From contig CAYQOU010000023.1 of the NCBI GenBank assembly GCA_964419255.1, positions 1-58,087 on the forward strand: a stretch of DNA of 58,087 nt. The letters run 5' to 3'. The DNA is from CAZPHU01 sp964419255 (GTDB lineage: Bacteria > Fibrobacterota > Chitinivibrionia > Chitinivibrionales > CAYFVL01). The translations under genes and the position numbers were made by a program. The notes under the pieces were generated by a model that worked only from the letters and a program-made list of their open reading frames with translations, made no database searches and was not told the DNA's origin. Below, piece by piece: positions 49,886-57,812 of the stretch (position 1 is the stretch's first letter; every line of letters begins with the position of its first letter).

Positions 49886-49920
49886 CCCGTCCTCCCGCTG
49901 AAGCGGGACGGGAAGACGGG
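49886..49920. terminator. Hairpin between convergent MMPL and aldo/keto reductase genes
   Basis: A nested inverted repeat has an outer stem CCCGTC (49886-49891) with GACGGG (49915-49920) and an inner stem TCCCGCT (49893-49899) with AGCGGGA (49902-49908). It is stable and G+C-rich but has no clear T-run. It probably limits read-through from both genes. The inner part resembles the hairpin inside the dispersed repeat elements. Confidence 0.5.
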
Positions 49921-50056
49921 CGGGATGGTAGAGGAAAAACACGTTTGTTGTCGAATAGTCTGGTTTACTCGACTTTTATCGGATTCGTTCATCGTCTCGA
50001 GTTACCCGGGGGCGAGTAACCGAAAAGTCGATATCGGCTTTGCCGGATCTTGTTAT

Positions 50057-51160
50057 TCATGCTCCGTCTTCTTCCGGGTTTTCTTCCGTGCTGTATAACA
50101 GGGCTTTAGCATCAATGATTATAGCCGTCACCTTCAAGCGGTTAGGACAGCGTGCCTCGCATACACCGCAGGATTTGCACCTGTCCAGCCGCAGGCCTTC
50201 CTCCCACTGTTTCTCCAGAAATGCCTGCTTTGCTTCCTGCATGTTCATGTACTTGTAGATATTATAATAGGACAGGCTTGCACCGACATTGATTCCTTCC
50301 GGACACGGCTGACAGTAGCCGCAGGCTGTGCAGCGTGGCTCATCGGAATCCAGCATCTTTGATACTTCCCGTTTAATTTCATCCGCGGTAAGCTCGTAGG
50401 ATGCTGTCGTGTCGCTGATCCATTTGGCATATGCAACCTCCTCCGGGCTACTAAAACCGATCAGGACATGGACGCCGGACAAAGCCATGAGATAGCGCAG
50501 AGAGTATTCCTTCAGTTTCTCATGGGTTGCCAGAAATCCTCCTGCAAGCGGATTCATGGCGATGACAGTTATGTCATGCTTACGGCAATAACTGACAACA
50601 TCCAGTCTCGTCGTATTGATTACATTCAGGGGAAGAGTTACCGTGGAAAATTTACCTGTCTCGAGAAACCGGATGATCGTACCACTGTCGGCATGGGTCG
50701 TTATTCCAAGTTTGTGCCATTGACTGCGTCTGGCCTTTACTCCCTCATACCAGCCCCCCGGCTTGAGAGCCTCTTTAAACTGCTCGGCAGTGTGGGTAGT
50801 CCACATGTGGTAGTAATCAAAGTAGTCCACCCCGATTCTCTCCAGAGACTGATTAAACATATCGTTAAGCTGACCTGCGCTGCGAACCCCGAAACCCTTG
50901 GCTTTATCGAAATCTCCCAGCCCCCATCCACCGTTACCAGGGCTGCACTTACCAGAGACCAGAACACGGCTGCGGTAATCTTTATAATTGATTGCTTCGC
51001 CTACCCATCTCTCGGAGTTCTCCTGCTCGCTTTGGTAGCAGTAACAGGGAGATGTATCGATGTAATTGAATCCGGAATCGATTGCCGCACGAACGGTTTG
51101 AACGGCGCTTTCACGATTTTTAAAGCGCATCGCGCCAATCACAACTCTACTCATTTCCAT
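50057..51160 (-). CDS. Aldo/keto reductase with two C-terminal [4Fe-4S] motifs
   Basis: ATG 51160 (MEMSRVVIGAMRFKNRESAV), with AAAGGA upstream, is chosen over a frame start at 51205, giving 367 residues. The (beta/alpha)8 barrel motifs are present: SGFNYIDTSPCY (Asp and Tyr), a Lys in VLVSGKCSPG and a His in DYYHMWTTHT. The C-terminal ~90 residues carry two cysteine clusters, CTACGYCQPCPEGINV and CKSCGVCEARCPNRL, typical of the ferredoxin-like tail in this AKR subfamily. Such proteins are thought to move electrons between NAD(P)H or Fe-S partners and a substrate, but the physiological substrate is unknown. The gene stands alone. Confidence 0.92.
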   Translation of the reverse strand: MEMSRVVIGAMRFKNRESAVQTVRAAIDSGFNYIDTSPCYCYQSEQENSERWVGEAINYKDYRSRVLVSGKCSPGNGGWGLGDFDKAKGFGVRSAGQLNDMFNQSLERIGVDYFDYYHMWTTHTAEQFKEALKPGGWYEGVKARRSQWHKLGITTHADSGTIIRFLETGKFSTVTLPLNVINTTRLDVVSYCRKHDITVIAMNPLAGGFLATHEKLKEYSLRYLMALSGVHVLIGFSSPEEVAYAKWISDTTASYELTADEIKREVSKMLDSDEPRCTACGYCQPCPEGINVGASLSYYNIYKYMNMQEAKQAFLEKQWEEGLRLDRCKSCGVCEARCPNRLKVTAIIIDAKALLYSTEENPEEDGA

Positions 51161-51305
51161 GGTCAGATCCTTTCGTGAATGCCAGTCGCGAAAAAACGTG
51201 TTCATATCAATATATCACATTTCACATAAAAAAGGCGTAAAATGTACGAGGCTTCGTTTTCGGTTATATGAAACATGTATCGGAGGAGAACTTAAAAACA
51301 AAGAA

Positions 51306-51496
51306 TTAGTTCAGAATAGGCGCAATTGACTCCTTTGTCATTCCTGCCAACGCGCAAGCAGGAAGTAGCTGCGAAGCAAATCCATAGTTTTACCTGCGTC
51401 TTGAACACACCTGTGCTGAGCGCGGTCGAAGCATGGATGCCGTATCGTCCCGCAAGCGGGAGCATGATGTCTCTGAGGTACTATTCTGAATAGATA
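51306..51496. repeat. MITE-like element, copy 2
   Basis: The left end TTAGTTCAGAATAGG and the right end (complement of TATTCAGAATAGTACCTCAG) form imperfect inverted repeats. The interior has AAGCATGGATGCCGTA (51428-51443), identical to 32281-32296, and the hairpin TCCCGCAAGCGGGA (51447-51460), followed by GCATGA as in copy 1. The left half differs more and is about 20 bases longer. A second imperfect inverted pair, CCTGC...GCAGG, lies at about 51343-51362. Confidence 0.5.
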
Positions 51497-51694
51497 ATAT
51501 TTGATAATACTTCCCGTAACTTCATTAGATTGAAACTACGTTTATGAACGGCAAGTTGTTTTATATCAGTGAATAAAATCAATAAGTTATACTGACTTCC
51601 AACCGGTTTTAAAACAGAGTTTTCTCTTCGCGGGGGCGTAATACAATATATGGTGTTTGGCTGTTGCGGATACGGCTACATAATCCATAAATCC

Positions 51695-51724
51695 TTGAAA
51701 ATTAGAAGGTAATGATACTATATT
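51695..51724 (+). promoter_or_regulatory. Candidate promoter of parE-parC
   Basis: TTGAAA (51695-51700) is followed after 18 bases by TATATT (51719-51724). The start of transcription would lie near 51731, giving a leader of about 60 bases before ATG 51793, which has AAAGG seven bases upstream. Confidence 0.4.
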
Positions 51725-51792
51725 GAAGTGATACATGTATTTGGAAAACTTCAGTCTGAAAAACCCGCTTATATCCTCAATAAAGGTTATCT

Positions 51793-53586
51793 ATGGCCAG
51801 AAAAACACATTCTTATGATGAGAGTAAAATCAAGACGCTCAGCTCTCTGGAGCATATTCGGCTACGTACGGGCATGTATATCGGTCGTCTGGGAGACGGC
51901 AGCAGTATGGATGATGGAATTTATGTGTTGTTGAAAGAGGTTGTCGACAATGCGGTTGATGAATACATCATGGGCCACGGAAAGAAAATCGAAATCACTG
52001 TAAAGGATGATTTGGTGACCGTACGGGATTATGGGCGTGGTATACCGTTGGGAAAGGTGGTTGAGTGTGTCTCGGTGATAAACACCGGTGCGAAGTACAA
52101 TGATGATGTTTTTCAGTTTAGTGTTGGTCTTAACGGGGTGGGTACCAAGGCGGTGAATGCCTTATCGAGGCATTTTAAAGTTATTGCCTATCGGGATGGG
52201 AAATACAGTGAGGCGATTTTTTCCTGCGGCAAGCTGCTGCGTCATAAGAAAGGAAAAAGCTCACAGCCAAACGGCACCTATGTCGAATTTCGTCCCGATC
52301 CCGAGATATTCGGCGAGTACAGCTACAATTTCGAATATATCGAGCAGAGGATGTGGAATTATGCATACCTCAACAGTGGCCTTCGTCTCATCTTCAATAA
52401 ACAGAAATTTGAATCGAAGCGGGGTTTGTACGATCTGTTGGATGCCGAAGTGGGGGACAGCAGCCTGTATGAGATCGGCCATTACAAGGGGCATCATCTG
52501 GAGTTCGCCCTGACACACACAAACAACTATGGTGAAACATACTTTTCATTTGTAAATGGTCAGTTTACCAGCGATGGAGGGACTCATCAGAGTGCATTCC
52601 GGGAAGGTGTACTCAAGGGGGTAAACGAATATTTCAAAAAAAACTTTTCCGGAGTTGATGTGCGGGAGGGAATCGCCGGAGCGGTTGCGGTGAAGCTGAA
52701 ATCTCCAATTTTTGAGAGTCAGACAAAAAACAAGCTGGGTAATACTGAGGTGAGGGGCTGGATTGTCTCGGAAGTAAAATCTATGGTGGTGGATTTTCTG
52801 CACAAGAATCAGACTTCCGCAAAAAAGCTGGAAAGTAAGATCATAAACAATGAGAAGTTGAGAAAAGAGCTCAACACGGTTAAAAAAGAGGCCAAAGAAG
52901 CGGCAAAAAAGATTGCTTTGAAGATTCCCAAGCTCAAGGATTGTAAATACCATCTGTCCGACGGCTCCAAAGGGGAAAATTCGATGATATTTTTGACCGA
53001 GGGACAGTCAGCGTCCGGATCGATGGTCTCCTCGCGTGACGTGTACACACAGGCGATATTTTCTCTTCGCGGCAAGCCGCAGAATGTGTTCGGGAAAAAC
53101 AAGGCTGCCATCTATAAAAATGAAGAGTTGTACAACATGATGATGGCTCTGGGTATCGAAGATGATGTGGAAAATCTACGGTACGGGAAGATAATCATCG
53201 CCACCGATGCCGACCACGACGGGTTTCATATACGAAATTTGCTGCTGACATTCTTTTTAAACTATTTCGAAGAGCTTGTGGTGGCAAACCGTCTGTATAT
53301 TCTGGAAACGCCTCTTTTCAGGGTGCGTAACAAGAAAGAAACCCGATACTGTTATTCTGTAAAGGAGAGGGATGCGGCGATGAAGCAGGTCAGCAATTTC
53401 GAGGTGACCAGGTTTAAAGGACTGGGAGAAATATCACCAAGTGAGTTTGGACAGTTTATAGGCGAAAACATTCGTCTGCAGGAAGTAAACGTTCGGTCGA
53501 TTAAAAATATAGCTGATACATTGGAATTCTATATGGGTAAAAACACCCCTGAACGTCGCGATTTTATCATGGAGAATTTAGTTTAA
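51793..53586 (+). CDS. parE: DNA topoisomerase IV subunit B-like (ParE)
   Basis: The 597-residue type IIA B subunit has the GHKL ATPase motifs (LKEVVDNAVDEYIMG with the Mg-binding Asn, VRDYGRGIPLG, and GLNGVGTKAVNALS) and the transducer. The TOPRIM part has FLTEGQSASGSMVSSRDVYT and IATDADHDGFHIRNLL. The catalytic Glu and the DxD acids are kept, but the usual EGDSAGGS is EGQSASGS here. Length and sequence recall the ParE of Bacteroidetes rather than GyrB. With ParC it decatenates and relaxes chromosomes. The parC start overlaps its stop (TAATG). Confidence 0.92.
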   Translation: MARKTHSYDESKIKTLSSLEHIRLRTGMYIGRLGDGSSMDDGIYVLLKEVVDNAVDEYIMGHGKKIEITVKDDLVTVRDYGRGIPLGKVVECVSVINTGAKYNDDVFQFSVGLNGVGTKAVNALSRHFKVIAYRDGKYSEAIFSCGKLLRHKKGKSSQPNGTYVEFRPDPEIFGEYSYNFEYIEQRMWNYAYLNSGLRLIFNKQKFESKRGLYDLLDAEVGDSSLYEIGHYKGHHLEFALTHTNNYGETYFSFVNGQFTSDGGTHQSAFREGVLKGVNEYFKKNFSGVDVREGIAGAVAVKLKSPIFESQTKNKLGNTEVRGWIVSEVKSMVVDFLHKNQTSAKKLESKIINNEKLRKELNTVKKEAKEAAKKIALKIPKLKDCKYHLSDGSKGENSMIFLTEGQSASGSMVSSRDVYTQAIFSLRGKPQNVFGKNKAAIYKNEELYNMMMALGIEDDVENLRYGKIIIATDADHDGFHIRNLLLTFFLNYFEELVVANRLYILETPLFRVRNKKETRYCYSVKERDAAMKQVSNFEVTRFKGLGEISPSEFGQFIGENIRLQEVNVRSIKNIADTLEFYMGKNTPERRDFIMENLV

Positions 53587-55493
53587 TGGCGTATATAAAC
53601 AAACTTTTCGATAAGAATTTCCTCGAATATGCATCCTATGTGATTAAGGATCGTGCAATTCCTCATGTCAATGATGGATTCAAGCCGGTTCAACGTCGAA
53701 TTTTGCATTCACTTTTTGAGTTGGATGATGGGAAGTTTCACAAGGTGGCCAATGTCATCGGTCACACTATGAAATACCATCCCCATGGAGATGCTTCCAT
53801 CGGCTCGGCGCTGGTGGTTTTGGCCAATAAAGAGTTGTTTATCGACAAGCAGGGTAATTTCGGAAACCTGTTCACCGGCGATGAAGCATCCGCTGCCCGT
53901 TATATCGAGTGCCGTCTCAAACCTCTGGCCAGAGAGGTATTGTATAATCCGGAGCTCACCGAGTACGAACCGTCATACGATGGCCGAAACAAGGAACCGG
54001 TGGTTTTCCCGGCAAAGATCCCGGTGCTTCTGATCCAGGGGGCGGAAGGAATCGCGGTGGGTATGTCCACCCGCATTCTCCCGCATAATTTCACTGAGGT
54101 GCTGGAGGCGATGATCGCAAATCTCCAGGGCGATCAGGAACTGCTTTTTCCCGATTTCCCCACCGGCGGGTTGGCGGATGTGAGTGAGTATGCCGATGGA
54201 AACGGGAAGATTCTGGTGCGTGCCCGGCTGGATACAAAGGATCCCAAGAAGATAATCATCCGGGAGCTGCCTTTCGGCAGTACTACCGAAAGCCTGATCG
54301 CATCCATAGAGGCTGCTGCCAAAAAAAACAAAATAAAAATAGCGGGTATAAGCGACTATTCCGGTGAGAATGTGGAGATAGAGGTGAGGCTGGCACGGGG
54401 TGTTCGCACACAGGATACGCTGGATGCGCTTTTTGCCTTCACCGATTGCGAGCAGTCGATCTCGGTGAATCTGCTGGTCATCAAGGACGGTCAGCCGACC
54501 ACCATGACAGTTGCGGAAGTCATTTCACATCATTCGGCAATGCTTGTTGATATCCTGCGCAGGGAGCTGAAGCTGGAGGAGGGGCATCTAAACGATCGCC
54601 TCCATGCCCGTACGCTGGAGCAGATATTTATCGAGGAGCGGATTTACAAGTCAATAGAGCAGATGACCACGCAACAGGCCATTTTTAAAGCCGTGCGTGA
54701 CGGCTTCAAACCATTCGCCAAAAAGATCAAAAGAGAAATCACTCAGGAAGATATCGAACGACTGCTTAAAATTCCGATCAGACGCATTTCTCTTTACGAT
54801 ATCAACAAAGCGAAGAAGGAGATGCAGGAGATCAAGACCCGACTCAAGGAGATTAAGTATCACCTTGCCCATATAACAGAGTATTCCGTTGATTTCCTCC
54901 GGAAGCTGAGCGACAAATATAAGGGTGATTACAAGAGAAAAACCGAAATTATCTCCTTTGACAAGGTGGATGTTCGTGAAGCCGCACAGCGCAATCTCAA
55001 ACTCCGTTATGATAGTTCGGCCGGCTATCTTGGCTATGAAGTCAATGGCAACGTACTGTTCGATGTCTCTCAATACGATCGGATTCTGGTGATTCGAAAG
55101 ACAGGCGCATATTCGGTGATGGATGTTCCTGAAAAAATGTTTGTGGACAAGGGTATGCTTTACTGTGGTCTGGCGGACAAGGAAAACCTGGCCAACACTG
55201 TGTTTACCGTCGTATACCGAAACGATGCGAATAAATATCCGTTTATCAAAAGGTGCAAGATCGACAAGTTTATATTAAACAAGGGCTATTCCATCGTACC
55301 GGATAACAGCACTGTGTTGAAGCTGACGACTGAAGAGGATCTGGTCGTGGTAGTTGACTACAAGCCAAAGCCACGGCTGCGAGTGTTGCAGGAGGAATTT
55401 AAGGTTCGCGATTACCTGGTTAAGGGCGTGAAAGCCGCCGGTGTACGTTTGTCCAACAAAGAGGTAAAGTCGGCGAAGTTTGTGAAATGCTGA
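53586..55493 (+). CDS. parC: DNA topoisomerase IV subunit A-like (ParC)
   Basis: The 635 residues contain the breakage-reunion domain: KPVQRRILHSLFELDDGKFH, NVIGHTMKYHPHGDASIGSA and AARYIECRLKP, with the catalytic Tyr in RYIEC. A tower/coiled-coil region (RRISLYDINKAKKEMQEIKT) comes next. The C-terminal domain is much shorter than in E. coli ParC (752 aa) or GyrA (875), with only ~150 residues and few recognisable blades. At the positions of E. coli Ser80 and Glu84, where quinolones bind, the residues are Ala and Ser (HPHGDASIGS). The gene is translationally coupled to parE and followed by a strong hairpin. Confidence 0.92.
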   Translation: MAYINKLFDKNFLEYASYVIKDRAIPHVNDGFKPVQRRILHSLFELDDGKFHKVANVIGHTMKYHPHGDASIGSALVVLANKELFIDKQGNFGNLFTGDEASAARYIECRLKPLAREVLYNPELTEYEPSYDGRNKEPVVFPAKIPVLLIQGAEGIAVGMSTRILPHNFTEVLEAMIANLQGDQELLFPDFPTGGLADVSEYADGNGKILVRARLDTKDPKKIIIRELPFGSTTESLIASIEAAAKKNKIKIAGISDYSGENVEIEVRLARGVRTQDTLDALFAFTDCEQSISVNLLVIKDGQPTTMTVAEVISHHSAMLVDILRRELKLEEGHLNDRLHARTLEQIFIEERIYKSIEQMTTQQAIFKAVRDGFKPFAKKIKREITQEDIERLLKIPIRRISLYDINKAKKEMQEIKTRLKEIKYHLAHITEYSVDFLRKLSDKYKGDYKRKTEIISFDKVDVREAAQRNLKLRYDSSAGYLGYEVNGNVLFDVSQYDRILVIRKTGAYSVMDVPEKMFVDKGMLYCGLADKENLANTVFTVVYRNDANKYPFIKRCKIDKFILNKGYSIVPDNSTVLKLTTEEDLVVVVDYKPKPRLRVLQEEFKVRDYLVKGVKAAGVRLSNKEVKSAKFVKC

Positions 55494-55874
55494 TGAAACC
55501 GTTCCGAGCGACTCTGAGGGGAGGAGTAGCCACAACCGGCTCAGAGTCGCTCACTGCATGTTTTACGAGTGGGCTGCATTAAATGCATTCACATATCGAT
55601 TAAAAAATGCATCCTCTGCTGGTTAATACGTGTAGGCTGCCAACACTTCTAAAGATGTCGGATCTGAATGCCGGTCGCATAAACCCACCTGAATTTTATC
55701 TTCTTCCCTTTTTCATTTCCGACCATATGTATATTACTTTCTACTTAGGGTTAAAGAATCGATAAGCGTGTTTGTGTGAAATTCGCTTTGTTCTGCCTCT
55801 CCTGTTTTCAGCCTCACGCTTATTCTATTCGTGTTTTCCTGGTGTCTCCATTTAGCACATCACTGGTGGTCATT
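55494..55874. other. Intergenic region after parC
   Basis: This 381-base region opens with the strong hairpin listed at 55506-55552. The rest is AT-rich and should hold the promoter of the next gene, but no convincing -35/-10 pair was picked. An in-frame GTG at 55776 would extend the next gene by 33 codons with no supporting ribosome-binding site. Confidence 0.4.
55506..55552 (+). terminator. Strong hairpin downstream of parC
   Basis: GAGCGACTCTGAG (55506-55518) pairs perfectly with CTCAGAGTCGCTC (55540-55552) across a 21-base loop. A TTTT follows eight bases after the stem, so it is a plausible although not canonical terminator of parE-parC. The long loop is unusual and could allow another role. 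Confidence 0.55.
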
Positions 55875-57197
55875 ATGGCAAAGGACCGGAAGAAGAAGCG
55901 CAAAAAAAGTCCCAAAATACCTCACAAGATCCTGATCGCACAGAAGCGAAACGAATATATGCGTCGATATGTGCGTGTGGTCAAGGCAATCGGAGCATTG
56001 GATGTATACCGATCGCTGCCGGAAAAAGAGTTGCATTTGCTGTGGCTTGCCAGAGTCCCGACTCTTCGTGTCGAGGCCGCAGAGGGAGCTGGCATCAACC
56101 CCAGGCTATTGAATGTTTTTAGAGTGTGCATCTCTGAGATGGTGAAAAAGTTTGAGGTTTCCGTGGTCAAGGACGGGCCGAAGGTGACCATGGAAGATTA
56201 CTTCACCGCAGGCGTTGCATTAGGATCATATGCGCGCACGATCGATACCCAAAATGCTCCGGGTGTCGATAGGGAAAGGGTTAAACAGGCTTTCAATCCA
56301 TTGGCACGGCATGATCGCTATGATGAGCCGTATAGATACCTTGGAATAATCGGTGGCTTTCTGGCCAGGTATTTCAGTCGGCCCAATTCAAAGATTTACT
56401 CCACAAAACAGGGCTTGTGTCGCACGAAGAATCTTCCGGCCGATGCTTTGTATTTTGATGTGATGGCCGCCGAAAAGATATCGGTGACCAGCAATGGAAA
56501 AAAACGCACCTGTTTTCGACTTTGCTGGCCCGATATATTTGGGAGAATAAATTACGCAAAGGTTCGTGCCCAGGAGTTGGGGATTGAATCGCCCTTATCT
56601 GAGCTGAGTCTGGATGTATACATTCAGACTCACGCTCTTATTCGTATGCGGGAGCGCATCGATGTCGGGGATACACCTACGCTGCTCATGTTTTTCTATG
56701 ATTCTATCGACCGCAAGGCAATTAACCCGGTACGACCCGGAGTCGGTCTGTTGGAATACTGGTTCTATGATACGCTTGTGGGGTATTTTCTTATTGAGGC
56801 TATTGAGGGAGTAGCCCTCGTCAAGACATTTCTCTTTGTGACAAACACGGGTACGCCGCAGGGTGATAAGTTGGATGCCGCTCTGGGGGCGGGTAAGCTG
56901 GATAAGCAATATCTGTTGCTCGATCGTTTGAGTACCTTTATAAAGACGGATGTTATGCAAAGTGAAGGGCTACGGAAAGCTCTGCGTGAGGCGGGAGGCG
57001 AATCCCTTCTGAAAATGGCAGATCTGGATCTGGGGAATCAAAAAACCGGCTATGCTTCCTTCGTCGATCGCTATCTTGGATTTGCCGACAGGCACATCTC
57101 ACCAAGGAAAGATATCCTCAGCTACTGCGCGACTGCCGGCACAGAAAACTCCTCTCATCCGGACAGTGCACCTCAGAGAACCTGTGCATTATCTTGA
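55875..57197 (+). CDS. Conserved-looking cytoplasmic protein, unknown function
   Basis: ATG 55875 (MAKDRKKKRKKSPKIPHKIL) with GGTGG upstream is used, giving 440 residues; GTG 55776 is an alternative. The N-terminus is strongly basic (KDRKKKRKKSPKIPHK), suggesting nucleic-acid contact. The rest is mixed alpha/beta without a signal peptide: VRVVKAIGALDVYRSLPEKE, LSLDVYIQTHALIRMRERID, GLLEYWFYDTLVGYFLIEAI and ALVKTFLFVTNTGTPQGDKL. I recognise no family or motif. The frame is intact and codon use looks normal, so it is very likely a real gene. It stands alone between parC and the partial secreted enzyme. Confidence 0.7.
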   Translation: MAKDRKKKRKKSPKIPHKILIAQKRNEYMRRYVRVVKAIGALDVYRSLPEKELHLLWLARVPTLRVEAAEGAGINPRLLNVFRVCISEMVKKFEVSVVKDGPKVTMEDYFTAGVALGSYARTIDTQNAPGVDRERVKQAFNPLARHDRYDEPYRYLGIIGGFLARYFSRPNSKIYSTKQGLCRTKNLPADALYFDVMAAEKISVTSNGKKRTCFRLCWPDIFGRINYAKVRAQELGIESPLSELSLDVYIQTHALIRMRERIDVGDTPTLLMFFYDSIDRKAINPVRPGVGLLEYWFYDTLVGYFLIEAIEGVALVKTFLFVTNTGTPQGDKLDAALGAGKLDKQYLLLDRLSTFIKTDVMQSEGLRKALREAGGESLLKMADLDLGNQKTGYASFVDRYLGFADRHISPRKDILSYCATAGTENSSHPDSAPQRTCALS

Positions 57198-57336
57198 TTT
57201 TGATAATCCTTTTTGGTAAATGTATCAAAGTGCTTTCGCCACTGATATATAGCAAAAACTTGGGTCCGACCCAACTCAATTCCAAAGCGATAGCCCTTTT
57301 CGTCAGCCTATTCACCTTTCGGTAGATGGTACCAGA

Positions 57337-57501
57337 CTATGGTCTGGATAAAAAAGTATCGAGGATGCTTTTGAAGATTTCGACGCCGGGAGTGTAAGGC
57401 TGGAAGGCCTGGATGTTTTCACAAGAAATTTTCAAAAGTAGCCTGTTTGTTTTCCGCGAATTGCATCTCAAGGTGTAATCCGCGGCACTCACATTGACCA
57501 T
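57337..57501 (-). CDS. Possible small protein (doubtful)
   Basis: ATG 57501 is preceded by GAGG about 11 bases upstream and opens a 54-codon frame (MVNVSAADYTLRCNSRKTNR, then LLLKISCENIQAFQPYTPGV). Alternating hydrophobic and polar residues suggest a beta-rich fold, but no family is recognised. It may be a real short gene, a gene remnant, or chance. Confidence 0.25.
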   Translation of the reverse strand: MVNVSAADYTLRCNSRKTNRLLLKISCENIQAFQPYTPGVEIFKSILDTFLSRP

Positions 57502-57625
57502 CGTATTTCTGCCTCTTTCTTTCTCCCACACTGCCTGAAAAAGCCCCTGAAATTATCGTTGGTCTGATAAATCGCTGCGCTCATGCACAAAACATTTAAA
57601 TCTATCCTGTTATCAAATCAAGCAA

Positions 57626-57653
57626 TTTACATTGACATCTGTTATATTATAAT
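57626..57653 (+). promoter_or_regulatory. Candidate promoter for the secreted enzyme gene
   Basis: TTTACA (57626-57631) is followed after 16 bases by a perfect TATAAT (57648-57653). Transcription would start near 57660 and give a leader of about 150 bases. A TTGACA at 57632 is only ten bases from the same TATAAT and so is not the -35 box. Confidence 0.5.
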
Positions 57654-57812
57654 GGGGGCCAAACGGATCAAAATGGCAGAATGGCGTTATACAGGGGTTT
57701 CTCTTGGATGGCGTGTCTGACCGTAATAGACGCTTATACAATCACTTACAGAGCATAGCTTCAAAAAGTTTTCTTGTTTCCAAAAACGGTAACACATTTA
57801 GACAGGTTCGAG

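Larger units (their letters stand above)
51161..51792. other. Intergenic region between aldo/keto reductase and parE
   Basis: These 632 bases separate divergent genes. They hold the second copy of the mobile-element-like repeat (51306-51496) and, near the right end, a candidate parE promoter. No coding frame with a ribosome-binding site was seen apart from an overlapping short shadow of parE. Confidence 0.45.
57198..57812. other. Intergenic region before the partial secreted enzyme
   Basis: This 615-base region contains a candidate minus-strand small frame (57337-57501), a small hairpin CCAGAC/GTCTGG (57332-57347) and the promoter at 57626-57653. The leader between that promoter and ATG 57813 is about 150 bases, long enough for regulation, but I recognised no riboswitch class. 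Confidence 0.4.

Noticed and set aside
50468..51178. Long plus-strand frame (236 codons) opposite the aldo/keto reductase
   Set aside because: The minus strand has full AKR and Fe-S motifs; the plus frame has no ribosome-binding site and no family resemblance.
57332..57347. CCAGAC/GTCTGG hairpin as a terminator of the unknown gene
   Set aside because: It lies 135 bases after the stop and is followed by A-rich, not T-rich, sequence on the plus strand.
57632..57653. TTGACA followed by TATAAT as a promoter
   Set aside because: The spacer is only 10 bases. The overlapping TTTACA gives 16 bases and is a better -35 box.
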